From contig NZ_JAHZAA010000028.1 of NCBI RefSeq assembly GCF_019424165.1, forward strand, positions 1-32,551: a stretch of DNA of 32,551 nt, written 5' to 3'. Of this stretch, positions 31,697 to 32,551 are shown piece after piece. The DNA is from Desulfovibrio sp. (GTDB taxonomy: Bacteria > Desulfobacterota > Desulfovibrionia > Desulfovibrionales > Desulfovibrionaceae). The position numbers and the translations under genes were made by a program. The notes beneath the pieces were generated by a model. That model worked only from the letters and a program-made list of their open reading frames with translations, ran no database searches and was not told the origin of the DNA. How positions within the stretch are numbered: position 1 is the first letter of the stretch; every line of letters starts with the position of its first letter.

Positions 31697-32394
31697 CGAA
31701 CGCCAACGGCGCGGCCTCCGGGAAGTCTGACTTCCCGGAGGCCGCCGACGTTCTTACGCCCTCTCTTGCGGCCGCCACCTCCGGCTGCGATACCTCTGCC
31801 GCACCTGAAGATCTGCCCCGCCACCCGCGCAGCCTTTTGCTGCACGTCTGCTGTGGGCCGTGCGCCGTCATGCCCATTACCCGGCTGCTGGACGAGGGTT
31901 TTGCAGTTACCGCATGGTACATGAACCCTAACATCCACCCGCTCTCGGAATATCTGCGCCGCAGGGATGCCGCCACAGAGTGCGCGCGGCATCTGGGTAT
32001 ACCCATTTTGTATGACGACGCCAGATGGGACATCACTGCGTGGCTTCGCGCTGTGGCCGGGCGCGATACAGCTCCGCAACGCTGCGCCTACTGCTGCACA
32101 AGCCGCATAGAGGCTGCCTTTGCCACTGCCGCCCGGCTGGGCTTTGCCTTTGTGAGCAGCAGCCTGCTCTATTCCCGCTATCAGCCCCACGATGTCATCC
32201 GCGACGCCGGAGAACGGCTGGCACAAGCCGCACCCGCAGGCCCAGGTTTTGTGTACCGGGATTTTCGCGCAGACTGGCAGGAAGGCATTGACCGTTCCAA
32301 GGCTCTGGAGCTGTACCGCCAGCCCTATTGCGGCTGTATTTACAGCGAGGCCGAGCGTTATGAAAAAAAACTGGCACGGCTTATAAAAAAATAA
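31669..32394 (+). CDS. queH: Epoxyqueuosine reductase QueH
   Basis: QueH performs the last step of queuosine synthesis, reducing epoxyqueuosine at the wobble base of GUN-anticodon tRNAs, with a 4Fe-4S cluster and a second metal. The 241-residue protein shows LLLHVCCGPC (C61, C62, C65), YMNPNIHP, QRCAYCC (C139, C142, C143), SSSLLYSRYQPHD and PYCGCIYSE (C221, C223), which are the QueH (DUF208) signatures. The core starts near residue 55. The first 50 residues are extra, and part of them is encoded by a perfect hairpin. The ATG at 31669 overlaps the RNase E gene by 28 bases, with AGGA nine bases upstream; no later ATG precedes the first cysteine motif, although a non-ATG start after the hairpin is possible. 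Confidence 0.92.
   Translation: MSGNIRSSVTNANGAASGKSDFPEAADVLTPSLAAATSGCDTSAAPEDLPRHPRSLLLHVCCGPCAVMPITRLLDEGFAVTAWYMNPNIHPLSEYLRRRDAATECARHLGIPILYDDARWDITAWLRAVAGRDTAPQRCAYCCTSRIEAAFATAARLGFAFVSSSLLYSRYQPHDVIRDAGERLAQAAPAGPGFVYRDFRADWQEGIDRSKALELYRQPYCGCIYSEAERYEKKLARLIKK
31711..31745 (+). repeat. Perfect 16-bp hairpin just after the RNase E stop, inside queH
   Basis: The arms GCGGCCTCCGGGAAGT and ACTTCCCGGAGGCCGC are exact reverse complements with a CTG loop. The hairpin lies 14 bases after the RNase E stop and within the first 26 codons of queH as annotated. There is no U-run. It could stabilise the RNase E message, pause transcription, or mark a processing site. Confidence 0.8.
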
Positions 32395-32416
32395 TCTGTA
32401 TTTTTACACTTTTTGC

Positions 32417-32445
32417 TTGACCTTAGTCCGGATTTTCCGTAAACA
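32417..32445 (+). promoter_or_regulatory. Sigma-70-type promoter of tRNA-Asn
   Basis: TTGACC (32417-32422) and TAAACA (32440-32445) are 17 bases apart, with an AT-rich stretch upstream. Transcription would start about 10 bases before the mature tRNA. Confidence 0.55.
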
Positions 32446-32462
32446 CTTCCTTGCCTCAACGA

Positions 32463-32538
32463 TCCCCGATAGCTCAATCGGCAGAGCGGGTGACTGTTAA
32501 TCACTAGGTTGGCGGTTCAAGTCCGTCCCGGGGAGCCA
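32463..32538 (+). tRNA. tRNA-Asn (anticodon GUU)
   Basis: The 76 bases fold as a full cloverleaf with encoded CCA end. The anticodon loop is CTGTTAA with GTT at positions 34-36, the D-stem is GCTC/GAGC with GG at 18-19, the variable loop has five bases and the T-loop is TTCAAGT. The acceptor stem pairs except for an A7:C66 mismatch, and the T-stem has one G-U pair. G34 makes it a target for queuosine modification, which involves the product of queH next door. Confidence 0.96.
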
Positions 32539-32551
32539 GAAAGTACAAGGC

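Noticed and set aside
32463..32551. tRNA-Asn as an integration site of a mobile element
   Set aside because: No integrase, direct repeat of the tRNA 3' end or composition shift is visible before the window ends.

Overview
The window looks like a chromosomal segment of a GC-rich, Gram-negative, anaerobic deltaproteobacterium, most likely a member of the Desulfovibrionaceae. This rests on gene content and protein style: a HypDE hydrogenase-maturation pair, a B12-riboswitch-controlled cobalamin uptake operon, QueH rather than QueG, a clustered nadC-nadA-nadB operon, and a two-component cluster next to a TauE/SafE permease. The species cannot be fixed from sequence alone. I see no insertion sequence, prophage, integrase, plasmid origin or CRISPR array.

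Left part (1-8141). After the tail of an unidentified gene, a long minus-strand cluster reads right to left: a TauE/SafE (TSUP) permease, a small membrane protein, a Cache-domain histidine kinase, a stand-alone receiver, a degenerate ChpT-like kinase, a second stand-alone receiver, and a receiver-histidine kinase fusion. None of the regulatory proteins has a DNA-binding output domain, so this looks like a branched phosphorelay built around a membrane transporter. The final kinase carries a Cys/His-rich insertion in its ATP lid. A separate NarL-type regulator, with its own intrinsic terminator, lies upstream and could be the missing output. This cluster is the best candidate here for an undescribed system.

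Middle part (8231-21395). An MgtE magnesium channel with a long N-terminal extension diverges from nadC-nadA-nadB, the complete de novo route from aspartate to nicotinate mononucleotide, which has a good promoter and a structured leader. Then come a membrane-anchored protein split by a frameshift, a class V aminotransferase, a DUF1844 protein, argC, and hypD-hypE. Two perfect 40-42 nt palindromes of one family lie after the split gene and between hypE and cbiL.

Right part (21437-32551). A minus-strand B12 operon (permease, ATPase, binding protein, cbiL) is preceded by a cobalamin riboswitch and a terminator-type expression platform. A 5-formyltetrahydrofolate cyclo-ligase/YfiH pair diverges from a metallophosphoesterase. 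RNase E/G with a 606-residue Ala/Lys-rich N-terminal extension overlaps queH, which is followed by tRNA-Asn(GUU), a tRNA of the class that QueH helps to modify.
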